NCBI RefSeq assembly: GCF_000377785.1 | Contig: NZ_KB898726.1 | Location: 151,801-215,800 of the forward strand | DNA from: Thioalkalivibrio sp. ALJ24 | Lineage (GTDB): Bacteria; Pseudomonadota; Gammaproteobacteria; Ectothiorhodospirales; Ectothiorhodospiraceae | Direction: 5' to 3' | Length of the DNA: 64,000 nucleotides | Notes under the pieces: model-generated | Told to the model about the DNA's origin: nothing | Database searches by the model: none | Seen by the model: the letters and a program-made list of their open reading frames with translations, nothing else | Position numbers and translations under genes: made by a program | In this document: positions 53,533 through 63,561 of the stretch, in pieces | Position numbering within the stretch: the first letter of the stretch is position 1 | How the letters are laid out: each line of letters starts with the position of its first letter

Positions 53533-53973
53533 TCAGCGCAGCCGTTCCGCCCAGCCGCGCGCCGCCTCGGTCAGCAGCACGTGCACCTCGCGAAACGCAT
53601 CATCGCTCTTGCCGTAGGGATCGGGGATGTCGCGTCCGCGGCCCTCGTCCAGCCAGTGACCAAAACGCATGGTCTTGCCCAGCGCGCGCGGATGGTTGCG
53701 ACCGATCGCCTGGCGCTGACCGTCAGTCATCACCAGCACCAGATCGGACTGTTCCAGCAAGCTGGAAGTCAACTGGCGCGCGCTGTGTGCGGACACGTCC
53801 AGCCCGTCGGCCTCGGCCAGCGCGCGCGCCTGGGGAGCCACCCCTTCGCCCACCAGCGCTCCCAGACCGGCGGATCCGATGTGGCGCTTCGGCGCATGGC
53901 GGCGCAGCAGTGCCTCACCGACCGGGCTGCGGCAGATATTACCGGTACATACGACCAGGATGCGTTCGAACAT
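53533..53973 (-). CDS. wzb: Low-molecular-weight tyrosine phosphatase Wzb
   Basis: 146 residues. The catalytic loop CTGNICRSP (CX5R) sits at the N terminus and the general acid in RDIPDPYGKSDDAF, as in E. coli Wzb (147 residues). It dephosphorylates the tyrosine tail of Wzc. It lies 8 nt downstream of wza and 35 nt before wzc, the conserved wza-wzb-wzc order. It differs clearly from the orphan phosphatase at 8.3 kb. Confidence 0.95.
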   Translation of the reverse strand: MFERILVVCTGNICRSPVGEALLRRHAPKRHIGSAGLGALVGEGVAPQARALAEADGLDVSAHSARQLTSSLLEQSDLVLVMTDGQRQAIGRNHPRALGKTMRFGHWLDEGRGRDIPDPYGKSDDAFREVHVLLTEAARGWAERLR

Positions 53974-53981
53974 GAGCGCCG

Positions 53982-55115
53982 TCAGAAATCGTCACGCAGG
54001 TCGCGGACATCGCGAGTGGCCTGCGAGGCGCGATAGACCGCGTTCACGGTCGGCAACAGCTCGTTGATCACGCGGTTCCAGCGACCCAGCGGCGTGGTCG
54101 TCACATACACGATATCCATCGGCTCCAGCTCGAACTCAGTGCCCAGCAGCAGGGCGGTCGCATCGCGCGCATCCAGCTGATACACCGTCGCGAGCAGATC
54201 CGAGTCGGGCGCGGCCTGCCGGATCACGAAGATCCCGCTGGCGTCCGCCGTCGCCTCGTTGAAACCGCCCGATTCGGTCAAGGCGTCGGTCAGCGAGATC
54301 CGTCCACGCCCCATCGGGATACTGCGGGGCTCGCCCACCTCGCCGAGCACGTAGGCCTTCTGGTCGGTGGTGTCCGGCACGTGCAGCACGTCGCCATCCC
54401 GCAGCACGCGGTTCTCGGAGAGATCGCCCTCGCTCAGCATCGCGTACATCGACAGCGGCACTTCTTCACCATCGCGTGTCAGACGTACGTTGTGCCAGTT
54501 CGCTTCCTCGGTCAGGCCACCGGCGTCATTGATCGCGTCCAGCACCGTCAGCGGCACGTTGGTAACCGGCTGGCGCCCCGGCTCGCGGACCTCGCCGGTC
54601 ACGTGCACCTGCTGCGAGCGGTAATCCGCCACCAGCACCTCCACCTGCGGATCGCTGATGACCGCGGACAGTTCCTCGGCCAGCACGTCGCGGACCTCGG
54701 CCACCGTCAGCCCTTCCACCTCGACCCGTCCCACGAACGGATAGAAGATCGTCCCGTCAGAATGCACCGTATTGCCCGACTCCGCCGCCGAACGCTCGGA
54801 GCCCGCAGGGATCGTCAGCTCGGGGTGGTCGTACACGATGATACTGAGGACGTCGCCGCGCCCGATGCGGTAGTCGTAATGCGGGACGTCCGCCCCCAGC
54901 TCCTCCCGGGCCTGCTCCAGATCCGGCACCTCGGGGGTCTCCGCGAGTTCCTGGCGCACCAGTCCGCGGGTGATCGGCCGCACCTCCACCATGTCGTGCA
55001 GGGGTTCGGATTCCGCGCGCTCCTGGATATACCCGCCCGGCGCCCACGCGCAGCCGGAAAGGCCCAGCGCCGCCAGCAGCGGCAGGGAAAACAAGGCATA
55101 CCTTGCGGAAGACAT
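53982..55115 (-). CDS. wza: Polysaccharide export outer-membrane lipoprotein Wza
   Basis: 377 residues, close to E. coli Wza (379). The lipoprotein signal ends in the lipobox LGLSGC, so the cysteine becomes the acylated N terminus. The PES domain (DYRIGRGDVLSIIVYDHPEL, IFYPFVGRVEVEGLTVAEVR) and two SLBB repeats (VHVTGEVREPGRQPVTNVPL; AYVLGEVGEPRSIPMGRGRI) follow. The C-terminal helix that forms the outer-membrane barrel is WNRVINELLPTVNAVYRAS. It is the octameric exit channel for group 1-type capsules or exopolysaccharide. Confidence 0.94.
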   Translation of the reverse strand: MSSARYALFSLPLLAALGLSGCAWAPGGYIQERAESEPLHDMVEVRPITRGLVRQELAETPEVPDLEQAREELGADVPHYDYRIGRGDVLSIIVYDHPELTIPAGSERSAAESGNTVHSDGTIFYPFVGRVEVEGLTVAEVRDVLAEELSAVISDPQVEVLVADYRSQQVHVTGEVREPGRQPVTNVPLTVLDAINDAGGLTEEANWHNVRLTRDGEEVPLSMYAMLSEGDLSENRVLRDGDVLHVPDTTDQKAYVLGEVGEPRSIPMGRGRISLTDALTESGGFNEATADASGIFVIRQAAPDSDLLATVYQLDARDATALLLGTEFELEPMDIVYVTTTPLGRWNRVINELLPTVNAVYRASQATRDVRDLRDDF

Positions 55116-55201
55116 CCGCGAATCCCTCGGGGGTCGGCTTCAAAAACGGAACGGGAAGGATACAGATCGACCCTGACTCATGCCACAGCGTCCGTGCGCG
55201 G

Positions 55202-56209
55202 TCAGACCCCGTAATAGTCGCGGTACCAGCGGACGAAGCGGGCGACGCCTTCTTCTACCGGAGTGGAGGGTTCGTAGCCGACGTCGGCCTTGAGGTCTTC
55301 GACGTCGGCGTAGGTATCGGGGACGTCACCGGGCTGCAGCGGCAGCAGGTTTTTCTCGGCCTTTTTGCCGAGGTTTTCTTCCAGCACCTCGATGTAGTGC
55401 ATCAGCTCCACCGGCCGGTGTGCCCCGATATTGTACAGCCGGTACGGCGCGGCGCTGGTGGCGGAGTCGGGCTGCGCCCCGCTCCAGTCCGCGTTGGCCT
55501 GGGCCGGGTGATCGAGGGTGCGGATCACGCCTTCGACGATGTCATCGATGTAGGTGAAGTCGCGCCGGTGGTTGCCGTAGTTGAAGACGTCGATCGGCTC
55601 GCCGGCGAGGATCTTGCGGGTGAACATGAACAGTGCCATGTCCGGACGGCCCCAGGGGCCGTAGACGGTAAAGAAGCGCAGGCCGGTGGTCGGAAGCTGA
55701 TAAAGGTGGCTGTAGGTGTGCGCCATCAGCTCGTTGGCCTTCTTGCTCGCGGCGTAGAGGCTGAGCGGGTGGTCGACGTTGTGGTGCACCGAGAACGGCA
55801 TCTCCTCGTTGGCGCCGTACACCGAGCTGGAGCTGGCGTAGACCAGGTGCTCCACGCCGTTGTGGCGGCAGCCCTCCAGGATGTTGCCGAAGCCGACCAG
55901 GTTGGTGTCGATGTAGGCGGCCGGGTTCTCCAGCGAGTAGCGCACGCCGGCCTGGGCGGCGAGGTTAACCACGCGCTGCGGCCGATGCTCGCGGAACACC
56001 CGCTCCATCGCCTCACGATCCGCGATGTCCTCGCGCACGTCGGTGAAGCGCTCGTGGTCCCGGATGCGAGCCAGGCGCGCCTCCTTCAGCGACACGTCGT
56101 AGTAGTCATTCAGGTTGTCGATGCCGATGACTTCGTCGCCGCGCTCCAGCAGGCGCTGAGCCAGGGCGTTGCCGATAAAACCGGCGGTTCCGGTAATGAG
56201 GATCTTCAT
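55202..56209 (-). CDS. NAD-dependent epimerase (UDP-glucuronate 4-epimerase type)
   Basis: 335 residues from the ATG at 56209, beginning [20 protein letters not shown] with the Rossmann GxxGxxG. The SDR catalytic elements are SSSSVYG, then YAASKKANE (Tyr and Lys), and [20 protein letters not shown]. The C-terminal region [20 protein letters not shown] is typical of UDP-glucuronate 4-epimerases that supply UDP-galacturonate for surface polysaccharides. It precedes wza on the same strand with an 86-base gap, so it belongs to the exopolysaccharide module. Substrate is by family resemblance only. Confidence 0.85.
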   Translation of the reverse strand: MKILITGTAGFIGNALAQRLLERGDEVIGIDNLNDYYDVSLKEARLARIRDHERFTDVREDIADREAMERVFREHRPQRVVNLAAQAGVRYSLENPAAYIDTNLVGFGNILEGCRHNGVEHLVYASSSSVYGANEEMPFSVHHNVDHPLSLYAASKKANELMAHTYSHLYQLPTTGLRFFTVYGPWGRPDMALFMFTRKILAGEPIDVFNYGNHRRDFTYIDDIVEGVIRTLDHPAQANADWSGAQPDSATSAAPYRLYNIGAHRPVELMHYIEVLEENLGKKAEKNLLPLQPGDVPDTYADVEDLKADVGYEPSTPVEEGVARFVRWYRDYYGV

Positions 56210-56366
56210 GCGTGCGTTCGATTCCGGGTGCGGTGCGGGTCGCAGTGGGAGTATCCGTACGCGACGTATAGTACCCGCCACTCTGTCCGCGTGCACCCGC
56301 CACCATCGCGGGGGACCGGTTTGCGTTACCATGCGCGGCCTGCAGAAACCGGATGCGGAGTGGCCG

Positions 56367-57704
56367 ATGACGGATCGTTCGACGCTGATTGTGAGCGCGA
56401 CCTGGGTGCTGCCAATGGTGCCGCGGGGCACTGTCCTGCACGACCACGCGGTGATCATCCGCGACGGCGGGATCGTCGCGGTCCGCTCGCGCGAGCAGGC
56501 GCTGGCGGAATACCCGGAGGCCCGCCACGAACATCGCGAGGGACATGCCCTGATGCCCGGACTGGTCAACGCTCATACCCATGCCGGCATGACCCTGCTG
56601 CGCGGCGTCGGCAGCGATCGCCCGCTGATGGAATGGCTGAAAAGCTACATCTGGCCGGTGGAAGGCAAACTGCTGTCGCCGGAATTCGTGAACGACGGCA
56701 CTCGGCTGGCCGCGGCGGAGATGCTGCGGGGCGGCACGACCTGCTTCTCCGACATGTACCTGTTCGTGAATGATGCCGCCGCCGCGGTCGATGCCAGCGG
56801 CATTCGCGGGGTGATGGGCCTGACGGTGTTCGACTTCCCCACCCCCTGGGCGCAGACCCCGGACGAATACTTCCAGCGCGGTCGCGAGGTCGTGGACACC
56901 TGGGGCGATCACCCCCGCATCCGCTTCACCGTCGCCCCCCACGCGCCCTACACCGTGGGTGACGAGAGCATGCAGCGGGTGGGCGAGCGCGCCCGTGAGC
57001 TGGGCGTGCCGGTGCACACCCACGTGCACGAGACCGCCGGCGAGGTGGAAGAGGCGGTAAGCAACGGCGGTGAACGCCCGCTGGCCCGCCTCGCCCGCCT
57101 CGGTCTGCTGGACCAGCCGTTCATGGCGGTGCACATGACCCAGGTCAGCGACGAAGATCTGGCCCTGCTGGAGAACCGGCCGGTGTCGATCACGCACTGC
57201 CCGGAATCCAATCTCAAGCTGGCGTCCGGCTTCTGCCCGGTGGCGCGGCTGGACCAGGCCGGGATCAACCTCGCGCTGGGCACCGACGGGACCGCCTCCA
57301 ACAACGACCTCGACATGATCGGCGAGATGCGCACGGCGGCCCTGCTGGCCAAGGGCGTGAGTGGCGATGCAGCCGCGCTGCCGGCCGAGCGCGTGCTGGA
57401 GATGGCGACCCTGGGCAGCGCGCGCGCCCTGGGGCTGGATCACGAGATCGGTTCACTGGAAGCGGGCAAGCGCGCCGATCTGATCAGCCTCGACCTGAAC
57501 GGCCCGGAGCTGCAGCCCGAACACGATCCGCACGCACGCATCGTCTATGCCGCCACCCGCGAGGCCGTGCGCGACGTATGGGTGGACGGGCGGGCGTTGC
57601 TCGCCGACCGCGAACTGCTTACGCTTGACCTTGAGGCCATCCACGCCAGCGCCGTTCGGTGGCAGGGCCGCGTGGCCGAGACCCTGCAAGCCTGCGAGAG
57701 CTGA
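56367..57704 (+). CDS. mtaD: 5-methylthioadenosine/S-adenosylhomocysteine deaminase (TRZ/ATZ family)
   Basis: 445 residues from the ATG at 56367, with GGAG 6 nt upstream. It is an amidohydrolase with metal ligands in [34 protein letters not shown] and [14 protein letters not shown]. In Pseudomonas the gene just before ubiG encodes a methylthioadenosine deaminase, and the same order occurs here (mtaD-ubiG-mupP), supporting the assignment over other TRZ/ATZ activities. It starts a plus-strand run, 157 bases from the divergent epimerase. Confidence 0.85.
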   Translation: MTDRSTLIVSATWVLPMVPRGTVLHDHAVIIRDGGIVAVRSREQALAEYPEARHEHREGHALMPGLVNAHTHAGMTLLRGVGSDRPLMEWLKSYIWPVEGKLLSPEFVNDGTRLAAAEMLRGGTTCFSDMYLFVNDAAAAVDASGIRGVMGLTVFDFPTPWAQTPDEYFQRGREVVDTWGDHPRIRFTVAPHAPYTVGDESMQRVGERARELGVPVHTHVHETAGEVEEAVSNGGERPLARLARLGLLDQPFMAVHMTQVSDEDLALLENRPVSITHCPESNLKLASGFCPVARLDQAGINLALGTDGTASNNDLDMIGEMRTAALLAKGVSGDAAALPAERVLEMATLGSARALGLDHEIGSLEAGKRADLISLDLNGPELQPEHDPHARIVYAATREAVRDVWVDGRALLADRELLTLDLEAIHASAVRWQGRVAETLQACES

Positions 57705-57711
57705 ACCGCCC

Positions 57712-58416
57712 ATGACCCAGACGCACTCCAACGTCGATCCGGCCGAGATCCACAAGTTCACGGATCGCGCGCACGAATGGTGGGACCCCAACGGGGCCTT
57801 CGCCACCCTGCACGCGATCAACCCCCTGCGCCTGGAATGGATCGACGGTCACGCCGATCTCGCCGGCAAGAAGGTCATCGATGTCGGATGCGGCGCCGGG
57901 ATCCTGTCCGAGGCAATGGCCGTACGCGGCGCCGAGGTCACCGGACTCGATGCCGGTGCCGAACACCTGGAAGTCGCGCGCGAACACGCCCACGACAGCG
58001 GTGTTTCCGTGCGTTATCTGCACGTAACGGCCGAGGAGCACGCGGAAAAGCACCCGGGCGAATATGACGTGGTCACCTGCCTGGAAATGCTGGAACACGT
58101 ACCCGATCCGGAGAACGTGATTGACGCCCTGTGCCGGCTGGTCCGGCCCGGCGGCTGGATCTTCCTCTCCACCATCAACCGCACCCCGCGGGCGTTTGCC
58201 GAGGCCATCGTGGGCGCCGAATACGTGATGCGCCTGCTGCCGGCCGGCACCCACGAGTACGGCCGTTTCATTCGTCCGTCGGAACTGGCCGCGCAGCTGC
58301 GCCGGCACCAGGTGGAAGTGGTGGACATGACCGGCCTCACGTGGTCGCCGCTGTCCGGACGCTACCGCCTCACCCCGAACACCGACGTCAACTACCTGAT
58401 GGCCGCACGCGCATGA
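57712..58416 (+). CDS. ubiG: Ubiquinone biosynthesis O-methyltransferase UbiG
   Basis: 234 residues. The SAM-binding motif I is KVIDVGCGAGILSEAMAVRG, with VTGLDAG and DVVTCLEMLEHVPDPENVI following; the family segment RFIRPSELAAQLRRHQVEVVDMTGL and the N-terminal AHEWWDPNGAFATLHAINPL are clear. It methylates two hydroxyls during ubiquinone synthesis at the inner membrane. It lies 7 nt after mtaD and overlaps mupP by 4 nt (ATGA). Confidence 0.96.
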   Translation: MTQTHSNVDPAEIHKFTDRAHEWWDPNGAFATLHAINPLRLEWIDGHADLAGKKVIDVGCGAGILSEAMAVRGAEVTGLDAGAEHLEVAREHAHDSGVSVRYLHVTAEEHAEKHPGEYDVVTCLEMLEHVPDPENVIDALCRLVRPGGWIFLSTINRTPRAFAEAIVGAEYVMRLLPAGTHEYGRFIRPSELAAQLRRHQVEVVDMTGLTWSPLSGRYRLTPNTDVNYLMAARA

Positions 58417-59102
58417 GCCACGAACCGGGCGCGGTCCTGTTCGATCTGGACGGGACCCTCCTCGACACCGCACCCGACATGCACGCCGCGCTCAACCGGC
58501 TGCTGGCCGAGAACGACCGCGCGCCCCTGCCCTTCGATGCCGTGCGCAACCATGTCTCGCACGGCTCGCACGCCCTGGTCACTCTGGCCTTCCCCGATGC
58601 GCCGGACGAGCAAACCGAGGCCCTGAAAAAGCGCTACCTCGAGATCTACGCGCGCGACCTGTGCATCGCCACCGCCCTGTTCCCGGGCATGGACGCCCTG
58701 CTGGGCGAGATCGAGGCGCGCGGCTGGCACTGGGGCGTGGTCACCAACAAGCCGACATGGCTGACCGAACCGCTGCTGGAGGCCCTGGGCCTCGCCCCGC
58801 GCATGAGCGCGATCGTCTCCGGCGACAGCCTCGCACGACGCAAGCCGGACCCCGATCCCATGTGGCTGGCCGCCCGCCAGACCGGGCTCGAGCCCGCACG
58901 CCACTGTTACTGGGGCGATGCCGAGCGAGACATCGTCGCCGGCAAGCGGGCCGGCATGTCTACCCTGATCGCCGGCTGGGGCTATATCGATTCCGCTCAG
59001 GACCCGCAGACCTGGGGTGCCGACGGCATGCTCGAGCAGCCCGGCGATTTCTGGCCCTGGCATGCCGCCCTGAGCGACATCCCCGACACCTGCCTCCCGT
59101 AG
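58413..59102 (+). CDS. mupP: N-acetylmuramic acid 6-phosphate phosphatase MupP (HAD family)
   Basis: 229 residues. HAD motif I is AVLFDLDGTLLDTAPDM, motif II is VVTNKPTW, the motif III lysine is in RRKPDPDPMW, and motif IV is YWGDAERDIVAGKRAGM. It resembles phosphoglycolate phosphatase (Gph), but the location directly after ubiG is that of Pseudomonas mupP, which acts in the anabolic cell-wall recycling route AmgK-MurU. Gph is the alternative. It is coupled to ubiG by a 4-nt overlap. Confidence 0.82.
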   Translation: MSHEPGAVLFDLDGTLLDTAPDMHAALNRLLAENDRAPLPFDAVRNHVSHGSHALVTLAFPDAPDEQTEALKKRYLEIYARDLCIATALFPGMDALLGEIEARGWHWGVVTNKPTWLTEPLLEALGLAPRMSAIVSGDSLARRKPDPDPMWLAARQTGLEPARHCYWGDAERDIVAGKRAGMSTLIAGWGYIDSAQDPQTWGADGMLEQPGDFWPWHAALSDIPDTCLP

Positions 59103-59122
59103 TCCGGGAAAGGGACGCCGAA

Positions 59123-59995
59123 ATGGCTCGAAGCGAGATTGCCGCCGCCTACCGGCACTGCCGCCAGCGGGCGGCCACGCATTACGAGAATTTCCCGGTC
59201 GCCTCGCGGCTGCTGCCCCGCAAGATGCGCGACCCGGTGGCCGCGATATACTGCTACGCACGCGACGCCGACGACCTCGCCGATGAGGATTCGCGCCCGG
59301 TCGACGCGCGCCGTGCCGATCTGCAGGCCATGCAGGAACACGTCCGCGCGCTGGACGACCCGGCCGCGGAGACCGCCCCCGAATGGATCGCGCTGGCGGA
59401 TGCGAAGAGGCGCTTCGACCTGCCCGTTGAACCCTTCGTCGACCTCGCGGACGCGTTCATCCAGGACCTGGAAAAGACCCGCTATGCGGACATCGGCGAG
59501 GTGATGGAATACTGCCGGCGTTCGGCCAACCCCGTCGGCCGGCTGATCCTGCACCTGCAGGGCGATCCCGATGACGCCATGCTGGGCCAGTCGGATGCCA
59601 TCTGCACCTCTCTGCAACTGATCAACTTCTACCAGGACCTGCACCAGGACATCAGCGAAAACGACCGCATCTATCTCCCGCAGGACGAGATGGCCCGCTA
59701 CGGTGTGACCGAGGTGATGCTGCGCGAACGGCTCAACACCCTGCCCCTGCAGAACCTGATGCGGTTCCAGTACGCCCGCGCCGACCGCCTGCTGCGCGCC
59801 GGCGCCCCGCTGGGCGGGACCCTGCGCGGGCGGCTCGGGCTGGAGATCCGCGCCATCGTCAACGGGGGCGCGCGCGTGCTGTGGCGCCTGCGCCAGCAGG
59901 ACGACGTGTTCGCCCGCCCCCGCCTGCGAACCCGCGACATGGCGGTGATCCTGTGGCACAGCCTGCGGCCGCGCCGCCGGGGCAGCGGCGCCTGA
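59123..59995 (+). CDS. hpnC: Squalene-pathway synthase HpnC (trans-isoprenyl diphosphate synthase family)
   Basis: 290 residues from the ATG at 59123 (GGGACGCCGAA upstream). The head-to-head prenyl synthase family is shown by the first Asp-rich motif CYARDADDLADE, the second motif NFYQDLHQDISENDRIYLPQ, and the HpnC-like N terminus HYENFPVASRLLPRKMRDPV. HpnC with HpnD and HpnE makes squalene via hydroxysqualene, the precursor of hopanoids. hpnD, hpnE and the cyclase are not in the window. It is 20 nt after mupP on the same strand. Confidence 0.85.
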   Translation: MARSEIAAAYRHCRQRAATHYENFPVASRLLPRKMRDPVAAIYCYARDADDLADEDSRPVDARRADLQAMQEHVRALDDPAAETAPEWIALADAKRRFDLPVEPFVDLADAFIQDLEKTRYADIGEVMEYCRRSANPVGRLILHLQGDPDDAMLGQSDAICTSLQLINFYQDLHQDISENDRIYLPQDEMARYGVTEVMLRERLNTLPLQNLMRFQYARADRLLRAGAPLGGTLRGRLGLEIRAIVNGGARVLWRLRQQDDVFARPRLRTRDMAVILWHSLRPRRRGSGA

Positions 59996-60045
59996 ACGTC
60001 CTCCCCGATCCGCTCCCGACTCCGAACCACCACCCGGCGCCCGAC

Positions 60046-61392
60046 ATGCAAACCAACCCGCTGCTGCCCGGCAACCACCCGCTGCGTGAGTCCATCCAGG
60101 ACGAGATCCACACCCGTTTTTACGAACCCCTGGAGCCACCGGCGCGGGTCTCCTGGCTGGCCCTGCTGACCCCGCGCGACGCGATCGAGCGCGAGCGTGA
60201 ATGCGTCGCCGACCTGTGCCGGCGCCACGGGGTCCAGCCGCCGCTGGACGGGGAGAACTTCGTGGCAGTGGATCTGGGCGAGTTCCGCCTGCGCTGGGAG
60301 CGCCACAACGAATTCTCCACCTGGGCCTTCTTCGTGGTCAGCGAACCCCGGCAGGAACCGTTTGCCCATCCGGCCATCCATCGGGTCCCGATCGACTGGC
60401 TGACCGGCCTGCCCGGCGAGACCATCGCCGCTATCCACCTGGAACTGGAACCGCGCGACGCCCCGGTGCGCAGTATGCAGGAGCTGGGCGAGCTGTTCGC
60501 GCCGTACTCGTTCGCCGGCAACGGCGTCTCCGGCGGCGATGGCCGGGTGTTCACCGATTTTCGTGTGCGCGAGGACGGCTTCGAGCGCTTTCTGGTGCGC
60601 GACGTGGACCTCTCCCGCCGTCAGGCCGGGCGCCTGGTGCAGCGCGTCCTCGAACTGGAGACCTATCGCCTGATGGCCCTGCTGGCGCTGCCGCTGGCGC
60701 GCGAGCTGATGCCCGAACTCAACGAGCTGGAAGGCCGGCTCAACGACATCAACGACGAGATGGCCGGGATCTCCGAACGTTTCCAGGGGACCGACCGCGA
60801 ACAGCGCCTGCTGGCCGCGCTGTCCGATCTGGCCGCCGATGTCGAGCGCATGGGCAGCCACACGGCGACCCGCTTTCATGCCGCACGCGCCTACGCCTCG
60901 ATGGTGGACAAGCGCGCCGAGGAGCTGCGCCCGGTGCGCATCCCCGGTCTGCAGACCCTGTGCGAATACCTCGGCCGGCGCCTGGATCCGGCCATGCGGA
61001 CCTGCCGCTCGCAGGAAGAACGCCTCAACAGCCTCGCGACCCGGATCAACCGCACCACCTCCATGCTGCGCACCCGGGTGGACGTGGCGGTGGAAAACCA
61101 GAACCGCGACCTGCTGCGCTCGATGAACCGGCGTGCCCATCTGCAGCTGCGCCTGCAGGAGACCGTCGAAGGGCTGTCGGTGGTCGTGATCTCCTACTAC
61201 CTCACCAGCCTCGTGGCCTACTTCCTGCGCGGCATGGACGATGCCGGCACGCTGCCGATCCCGGTCAACATCGCCATCGGTGCCACCGTCCCGGTGGTGG
61301 TCGGCGGGGTGTGGTACGCACTGCGCCGCATGCGCGCGCGCATCACGGCCGGGCATGGCGACGATGGCAAGCGCGATGGCGGCGCACCCTGA
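60046..61392 (+). CDS. DUF3422 membrane protein
   Basis: 448 residues. The N-terminal part starts [20 protein letters not shown], with the family blocks [17 protein letters not shown] and [17 protein letters not shown]. The middle is long and helical ([40 protein letters not shown]). Two C-terminal membrane segments end the protein ([40 protein letters not shown]). The layout is like a CorA-type transporter tail, but no GMN motif is present. Function is unknown. It follows hpnC by 50 bases and precedes the phoB promoter. Confidence 0.85.
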   Translation: MQTNPLLPGNHPLRESIQDEIHTRFYEPLEPPARVSWLALLTPRDAIERERECVADLCRRHGVQPPLDGENFVAVDLGEFRLRWERHNEFSTWAFFVVSEPRQEPFAHPAIHRVPIDWLTGLPGETIAAIHLELEPRDAPVRSMQELGELFAPYSFAGNGVSGGDGRVFTDFRVREDGFERFLVRDVDLSRRQAGRLVQRVLELETYRLMALLALPLARELMPELNELEGRLNDINDEMAGISERFQGTDREQRLLAALSDLAADVERMGSHTATRFHAARAYASMVDKRAEELRPVRIPGLQTLCEYLGRRLDPAMRTCRSQEERLNSLATRINRTTSMLRTRVDVAVENQNRDLLRSMNRRAHLQLRLQETVEGLSVVVISYYLTSLVAYFLRGMDDAGTLPIPVNIAIGATVPVVVGGVWYALRRMRARITAGHGDDGKRDGGAP

Positions 61393-61452
61393 CCCGGCGC
61401 ACGGCTCCGGCCACGGCATGCGGCGCCCGCGGTTATCTGCGCGTTCACATGC

Positions 61453-61470
61453 CTGTAACACGGCTGTTAT
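61453..61470 (+). promoter_or_regulatory. Pho box upstream of phoB
   Basis: CTGTAAC (61453-61459) and CTGTTAT (61464-61470) are direct repeats with the 11-base period of PhoB half-sites (consensus CTGTCAT). They lie about 33 bases before the phoB ATG, consistent with autoregulation of phoBR. An AATAGC sequence just downstream may serve as a poor -10. Confidence 0.75.
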
Positions 61471-61502
61471 CCAATAGCGTCATCAGGCAACCGGAGCCGA
61501 CC

Positions 61503-62192
61503 ATGGCTGTTTCGATTCTGCTGGTGGAAGACGACCTCGCGATCCGCGAGATGCTCCGCCGGCCCTTGCAGAAAGCCGGGTACCAACTGCACGAGGCCGG
61601 CGACATCGCCAGCGCCCGCACCGCGCTGCTGGAAGACCCGCCGGACCTGGTCCTGCTGGACTGGATGCTCCCCGACATGACCGGCCTGGAATGGGCCCGC
61701 ACGCTCAAGGCCAGTCCGGTGACCCGGGACATCCCGGTCATCATGCTCACCGCCCGCGGCGAAGAAGAGGACCGCGTACGCGGACTGGACGTGGGCGCCG
61801 ACGACTACATCGTCAAGCCGTTTTCCCCGCGCGAGCTGGTCGCCCGGCTGAAGGCCGTGCTGCGACGCACCACGCCCACCAGCGCCGAGGAGCCGGTGGA
61901 GCTCTCCGGCCTGCGCCTGGACCCGCTCTCCCACCGTGTGAGCGGCCACGGCGAGGCCATTCCGCTGGGGCCCACCGAATACAACCTGCTGCATTTCTTC
62001 ATGACGCATCCGGACCGGGTCTTTACCCGCGAACAGCTGCTGGACAAGGTCTGGGGCACCAACGTGTACGTCGAGGAGCGTACCGTGGACGTGCACATCC
62101 GCCGCCTGCGCAAGGCGCTTGCCGACACCGGCCACGACGGCCTGGTGCAGACCGTACGCGGTACCGGGTATCGTTTCTCCGACAAGGACTGA
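61503..62192 (+). CDS. phoB: Phosphate regulon response regulator PhoB
   Basis: 229 residues, the same length as E. coli PhoB. The receiver domain has the acidic residues of [14 protein letters not shown], phosphoacceptor D53 ([17 protein letters not shown]), the threonine of [19 protein letters not shown] and lysine in [17 protein letters not shown]. The OmpR-type winged helix ends in [19 protein letters not shown] and [12 protein letters not shown]. It activates phosphate-starvation genes through the Pho boxes in this window. It is 12 nt from phoR. Confidence 0.97.
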   Translation: MAVSILLVEDDLAIREMLRRPLQKAGYQLHEAGDIASARTALLEDPPDLVLLDWMLPDMTGLEWARTLKASPVTRDIPVIMLTARGEEEDRVRGLDVGADDYIVKPFSPRELVARLKAVLRRTTPTSAEEPVELSGLRLDPLSHRVSGHGEAIPLGPTEYNLLHFFMTHPDRVFTREQLLDKVWGTNVYVEERTVDVHIRRLRKALADTGHDGLVQTVRGTGYRFSDKD

Positions 62193-62204
62193 ACGGAACC
62201 CGGC

Positions 62205-63539
62205 GTGCAGCCACCACCGAATCCCTGGCCACGACTCGTCGCCCGCCACCTGCTGATCGCCCTGACGGTGCTTGCCATCGGCGGGGCGCTGGGCTATCTG
62301 CTCGAGGCCGCCATCGCCCTGCTGGGGGCACTGCTGGCATGGAACCTCTGGCAGCTTTACCGGCTGGAGAACTGGATCCGCCGCGGCGGACGCAGCGAGC
62401 CCCCGGACGCCCCCGGTCTGTGGGGCGAGATCTTCACCGGGCTGCATCAGCGCCGCCAGCGGCGTCTGCGCCGGGTCGCCGGACTGCGGCGCCTGCTGGA
62501 CCGTTACCGCGAGTCCGCCAGTGCCCTGCCGGATGCGGTGGTGGTCCTCAACCCGGACTACCGCATCGAGTGGGCCAATCAGACCGCCGCCCGCCTGCTG
62601 GGGCTTGACTGGCCGGCCGACGAGGGCCGGCGTATCACCCACCTGGTGCGGCACCCGGAGTTCATGCGTTTCATGGATCCGGACTCGCCGCCACGCGATG
62701 CGCTCAACCTGCCGTCCCCGGTGAACGCGGACCTGTGGCTGGAGGTCCGGCTGGTGCCCTACGGCGACCACCAGTTCCTGCTGCTGGCGCGCGACACCAC
62801 CCATCTGCATCGCCTGGAGGTCATGCGGCGGGACTTCATCGCCAACGTCTCGCACGAGCTGCGCACCCCGCTGACCGTCCTCTACGGGGTCGCCGAGACC
62901 CTGGAGGACGAGCTGGAGGATCAGCCGGAACTGTTCGATTCGGTGAAGCTGCTGCGCGAACAGTCGGAGCGCATGAAGCTGCTGGTGGATGACCTGCTGA
63001 TGCTCTCGCGTCTGGAAACCGGTTCGGAGCGCGCCGAGCAGGACTGGTTCAACCCCGGCAATCTGCTGCGCAATCTGGTGCACGAGGCGGAGCTGCTGTC
63101 CGGCGAGCGCGGACACCGCATCGAGCTGGAGAACGAACCGGGCCTGGAGATCCTGGGCACCGAGAACGAACTGCGCTCGGCCTTCGCCAATCTGGTCTTC
63201 AACGCCGTCAAGTACACCCCGCCCGGCACCCGCATCCGCGTGCAGTGGAAGGCCACGCCACAGGGCGGGCACCTGGCGGTCATCGATGACGGCCCGGGGA
63301 TCGCCGGCCACCATCTGGAACGCCTGACCGAACGCTTCTACCGTGTCGACAGTGGCCGCACCCAGGACCGGGGCGGCACCGGGCTGGGTCTGGCCATCGT
63401 CAAGCACGTCCTGCTGCGTCACGACGGTCAGCTGCACATCGACAGCGAACTCGGTCGCGGCAGCCGCTTTGCCTGCCAGTTCCCGGCGGAGCGGCTTCGC
63501 CGGGCGGTGGGCGAGGCGGAAATCGCCCGCAGCGACTAA
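62205..63539 (+). CDS. phoR: Phosphate regulon sensor histidine kinase PhoR
   Basis: 444 residues from GTG (62205), preceded by GGAA. Two closely spaced N-terminal membrane segments (LLIALTVLAIGGALGYLLEA; IALLGALLAWNLWQLY) and a charged linker lead to a PAS domain (LPDAVVVLNPDYRIEWANQT). Then come the phosphorylated H217 in FIANVSHELRTPLTVLYGV and the ATPase boxes NLVFNAVKYTPPGTRI, DDGPGIAGHHLERLTERFY and GTGLGLAIVKHVLLRH. The short periplasmic part is normal for PhoR, which senses phosphate through the Pst transporter and PhoU. It forms an operon with phoB. Confidence 0.96.
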   Translation: MQPPPNPWPRLVARHLLIALTVLAIGGALGYLLEAAIALLGALLAWNLWQLYRLENWIRRGGRSEPPDAPGLWGEIFTGLHQRRQRRLRRVAGLRRLLDRYRESASALPDAVVVLNPDYRIEWANQTAARLLGLDWPADEGRRITHLVRHPEFMRFMDPDSPPRDALNLPSPVNADLWLEVRLVPYGDHQFLLLARDTTHLHRLEVMRRDFIANVSHELRTPLTVLYGVAETLEDELEDQPELFDSVKLLREQSERMKLLVDDLLMLSRLETGSERAEQDWFNPGNLLRNLVHEAELLSGERGHRIELENEPGLEILGTENELRSAFANLVFNAVKYTPPGTRIRVQWKATPQGGHLAVIDDGPGIAGHHLERLTERFYRVDSGRTQDRGGTGLGLAIVKHVLLRHDGQLHIDSELGRGSRFACQFPAERLRRAVGEAEIARSD

Positions 63540-63561
63540 AAACCGCGTGGTGACGGCGCCA

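Noticed and set aside
56210-56366. TATAGT in the divergent epimerase-mtaD gap as a promoter
   Set aside because: No acceptable -35 element lies at 16-18 bases on either strand, so it was not annotated.
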